Source of the DNA: Ignavibacteria bacterium
GTDB lineage: Bacteria; Bacteroidota; Ignavibacteria; Tepidaquicellales; OLB5
Reading direction: 5' to 3'
NCBI GenBank assembly: GCA_027492415.1
Contig: JAPUEV010000268.1
Span: forward strand, 1 to 8,415
DNA: 8,415 nucleotides
Shown: positions 6,557 through 8,415 of the stretch, one piece after another
Layout: each line of letters begins with the position of its first letter
Position numbering within the stretch: the stretch's first letter is position 1
Notes under the pieces: generated by a model
Database searches by the model: none
Told to the model about the DNA's origin: nothing
Seen by the model: the letters and a program-made list of their open reading frames with translations, nothing else
Position numbers and translations under genes: made by a program

Positions 6557-7237
6557 TTATGAATTTTTCTTTTTCTTCCTTTGTGAGTAATAAGCAAAAC
6601 CAATAAGAAGTGTTCCCATTGCCATGCCGATTATACCGCAAAGCTTGCCTTTGGCTTTTTTAACTACGGTTGTCATTTCGATATCTTTGCCAAGATCAGC
6701 AAGTGTATATGAATACTTTACTGTCTGTCCGTCTTTTGTACCGTTTGTTGAAACAACTTCTGCGGGCATTGTGAACTCATATGTAACTTTGTAATCGCTT
6801 GCGCTCATCTGTTTAGCAGCTGATGTATCCTGGAGTAATGTATATTTCAGCTCCATGCCATCGGGAACTTCCTTCCAGGTAACTTTTGCGCTTTCAAATC
6901 CTTTAGCGTCTGAAAGCTTATTGATATCCTTGAAAGTGAGATCGATGTAAACATGTTTTGTTGAGTCATCAAGCTTTTCTTCAACTTTTATGCTTGTTAC
7001 ATCTGAATTGCTGCTTTTGTATTTATCTTTTGCTTTTGATTCTTCGAATTCAAACTTTCCTAATGTTGTACCCATTGAAAAATTCTTCATGCTTGACCAG
7101 TAATGCACTTTCATTGAACCTGAACCGTCCTCTTTTAAAGTAGTCTTCTGGTCGTAATTTACGCAGCCAACTAAATAAATAGAAACTGCGAAAACAAATG
7201 CTGTTAAAACAGACATTAATTTGAACCTTTTATTCAT
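6557..7237 (-). CDS. Membrane lipoprotein with C-terminal transmembrane segment, LppM-like layout
   Basis: A 226-residue envelope protein. The N-terminal signal ends in lipobox LVGC with the lipidated Cys at 25. The middle (about 26-195) is predicted mostly beta, with charged and Gly-rich stretches such as TLKEDGSGSMKVHYWSSM near the start. A single hydrophobic segment (about 199-217) is followed by RKKKK, so the C-terminus should be in the cytosol. Lipid anchor, beta domain and C-terminal membrane helix recall the LppM/DUF3153 family, and the early Asp-Gly-Ser-Gly strand fits, but the match is from memory and tentative. AGGAAGGAA stands 6 nt before the ATG, a strong ribosome site compared with its neighbours, and a good promoter lies upstream. 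With a terminator directly downstream it is a single-gene transcript. Function is unknown. Confidence 0.8.
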   Translation of the reverse strand: MNKRFKLMSVLTAFVFAVSIYLVGCVNYDQKTTLKEDGSGSMKVHYWSSMKNFSMGTTLGKFEFEESKAKDKYKSSNSDVTSIKVEEKLDDSTKHVYIDLTFKDINKLSDAKGFESAKVTWKEVPDGMELKYTLLQDTSAAKQMSASDYKVTYEFTMPAEVVSTNGTKDGQTVKYSYTLADLGKDIEMTTVVKKAKGKLCGIIGMAMGTLLIGFAYYSQRKKKKNS

Positions 7238-7270
7238 TATGATTTCCTTCCTGTATGATTGGTGTGTTTA

Positions 7271-7301
7271 CAAATATAAATCAAATAAAGCTAATTTCAA
7301 A
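7271..7301 (-). promoter_or_regulatory. Bacteroidota-type promoter of the LppM-like lipoprotein gene
   Basis: On the minus strand TTTG (7301-7298), a 19-nt spacer and TATATTTG (7278-7271) match the Bacteroidota consensus TTTG-N19-TAnnTTTG exactly. Transcription would start near 7265, giving a short leader that contains the ribosome site at 7252-7244. Confidence 0.7.
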
Positions 7302-7328
7302 CCTGCTAATCAGGTGTTTTTGCAGGTT
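7300..7328. repeat. Inverted repeat at the GH3 stop codon, possible weak terminator
   Basis: AACCTGC (7300-7306) and GCAGGTT (7322-7328) are perfect reverse complements around a 15-nt loop. A smaller nested pair, ACCTG/CAGGT (7301-7305 and 7311-7315), could form instead. The element overlaps the GH3 stop and the -33 box of the next promoter. There is no clean T-tract on the minus strand, so termination here would be weak. Confidence 0.35.
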
Positions 7329-8415
7329 ACCGGGTGATTCCGGAGCCGAATTTATAATTTTCGGTAATTGTAACAGGAAGCTTGCCTTTAAACTTTACAG
7401 ACCCCGTTACAGCCTTCAAAGATGCTTTTATGGAAAAATCTGAATCACCATAAGCGCAAATGTATGACTGAATACCCGGGAATTCTTTTAACAAATACGG
7501 GTTACCAAGAGCTATGACGGTCATATTCTTATTCAGCGAATTTAGCCTGTTTACCAGATCTATATTGCCGGATGAAATTGATATTTTACCCGTTCCGTAC
7601 CTGACCTTTGCGTAAATTGCTACAATAATATTATCCGCATTTTGCAGAGTGCTTAGCTCACCTGAGAGCTCAGGATCCATTGAATTGCTGTTTGCTGTAT
7701 AGAATGTATAGTCTTTAAAATAATCAGGTGCGATGCTTTTTAAATAATCAGTATTATCAAGCTCACCGCCTTCACTAATTATCACAATTGCGGTTTTATC
7801 GTTTGCCTTTTCTTTTAAGGGCAGGAAATTCTTTTCATCTTTAACAAGTGTAATTGATTCATCTGCAAGCTGCTGTGCAAGCTCATTTGCTTCCATTGTA
7901 TTTATGGTCTTGTAAACATCTGCTTCCTGAACGTAACGGTTTTCGAAAAGACCGAGCCATTCTTTAGCCTTTAATATCTTTTCGGCTGAGCGGTCAATTC
8001 TTTCAACACTTATTTCACCGCTGTTAACAGCACTTTCTATTGCATTAACAGTTGTTACTTCATCTAACGGCATTAAGATTAGATCTATGCCGGCTTTTAC
8101 ACACATAACTGCTACCTGGCTGGTTGAAAAATATTTTGTTATTCCTTTCATATTCAGCGCATCTGTAACTACAAGCCCGCCGAAACCCATTTTATCTATT
8201 AAAAGTCCCTGTACTATTGCCGGTGAAAGTGATGCCGGAATGTTAGGCGTGCTTTCCAGCTCGGGAAATGCAAGGTGCGCTATCATAACTGACATTACAT
8301 TATGCTCGATAGCATTTTTGAACGGAACAAGCTCAACGGAATTCATTCTGTCCATTGTGAAATTCAGCTGCGGCAGGTCATTATGTGAGTCAATATCCGT
8401 ATCACCATGCCCGGG
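7327..8415 (-). CDS. GH3 beta-N-acetylglucosaminidase (NagZ type, two-domain), partial at right edge
   Basis: The frame is open through the right edge, so only the C-terminal 362 residues are seen and the start is missing. The first residues, PGHGDTDIDSH, are the NagZ signature of glycoside hydrolase family 3. The Asp-Ser-His at visible residues 9-11 is the acid/base dyad of this group. The catalytic nucleophile is Asp85 in VVTDALNMKG. Domain 1 ends near ILKAKEWLGLFENRY. A GH3 C-terminal domain follows (SITLVKDEKNFLPLKEK to the end), as in B. subtilis NagZ, while E. coli NagZ lacks it. The family removes terminal N-acetylglucosamine from muropeptides or chitin-derived sugars. The chain stops right after the GKLPVTI segment, whereas Bacteroidota relatives often continue into a serine hydrolase domain. 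Here that type of protein is a separate gene at 3290-4486. Cell location cannot be judged without the N-terminus. Confidence 0.9.
   Translation of the reverse strand, partial: PGHGDTDIDSHNDLPQLNFTMDRMNSVELVPFKNAIEHNVMSVMIAHLAFPELESTPNIPASLSPAIVQGLLIDKMGFGGLVVTDALNMKGITKYFSTSQVAVMCVKAGIDLILMPLDEVTTVNAIESAVNSGEISVERIDRSAEKILKAKEWLGLFENRYVQEADVYKTINTMEANELAQQLADESITLVKDEKNFLPLKEKANDKTAIVIISEGGELDNTDYLKSIAPDYFKDYTFYTANSNSMDPELSGELSTLQNADNIIVAIYAKVRYGTGKISISSGNIDLVNRLNSLNKNMTVIALGNPYLLKEFPGIQSYICAYGDSDFSIKASLKAVTGSVKFKGKLPVTITENYKFGSGITR

Noticed and set aside
1..8415. CRISPR array, tRNA/rRNA, insertion sequence, phage or defence system
   Set aside because: No spaced direct repeats, cloverleaf-like sequence, transposase, integrase or attachment-site repeats were seen on either strand. 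Gene content is metabolic and envelope-related.

Overview
The window reads as ordinary chromosomal DNA from a low-GC member of the Bacteroidota/Ignavibacteriota/Chlorobiota group. Three things point that way. Promoter-like sequences follow the Bacteroidota pattern (TTTG about 19 nt upstream of TAnnTTTG). Shine-Dalgarno sites are mostly weak or absent. The domain types found here (NagZ-like GH3 glycosidase, DUF1579, HisKA_2 kinase) are also compatible. The phylum is an inference from these features; no rRNA or marker gene is present.

Layout, left to right. Positions 1-3225 hold a tight minus-strand gene cluster read from right to left: pruA (glutamate semialdehyde dehydrogenase), lhgO (L-2-hydroxyglutarate oxidase), a small lipoprotein with a Glu-Lys repeat, and a second small lipoprotein cut by the left edge. 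Gaps are only 4, 3 and 22 nt, so this is very likely one operon. Next, also on the minus strand, is an exported serine hydrolase of the beta-lactamase/PBP-like family (3290-4486). It is separated by a regulatory-looking intergenic region (4487-4755) from a divergent cytosolic PAS/HisKA_2 sensor kinase (4756-5853, plus strand). A strong bidirectional terminator (5869-5900) separates the kinase from a convergent secreted, methionine-rich DUF1579 protein (5923-6495). Another terminator, a membrane lipoprotein with a C-terminal transmembrane segment (6557-7237) and its promoter follow. The right end is the C-terminal 362 residues of a two-domain GH3 beta-N-acetylglucosaminidase (7327 to the edge).

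How the genes may work together. PruA makes glutamate from proline or arginine breakdown, and LhgO recovers 2-oxoglutarate from L-2-hydroxyglutarate, so the operon feeds C5 carbon into the TCA cycle. The GH3 enzyme and the serine hydrolase resemble the two halves of a fused cell-wall enzyme common in Bacteroidota, here as separate genes, and suggest peptidoglycan or amino-sugar turnover. The kinase has no response regulator in the window.

I found no mobile element, CRISPR array, RNA gene or defence system. The most interesting points are the repeated TATGGGTT-type motif in the divergent promoter region, the unfused GH3/serine hydrolase pair, the pruA-lhgO pairing and the Met-rich DUF1579 protein.
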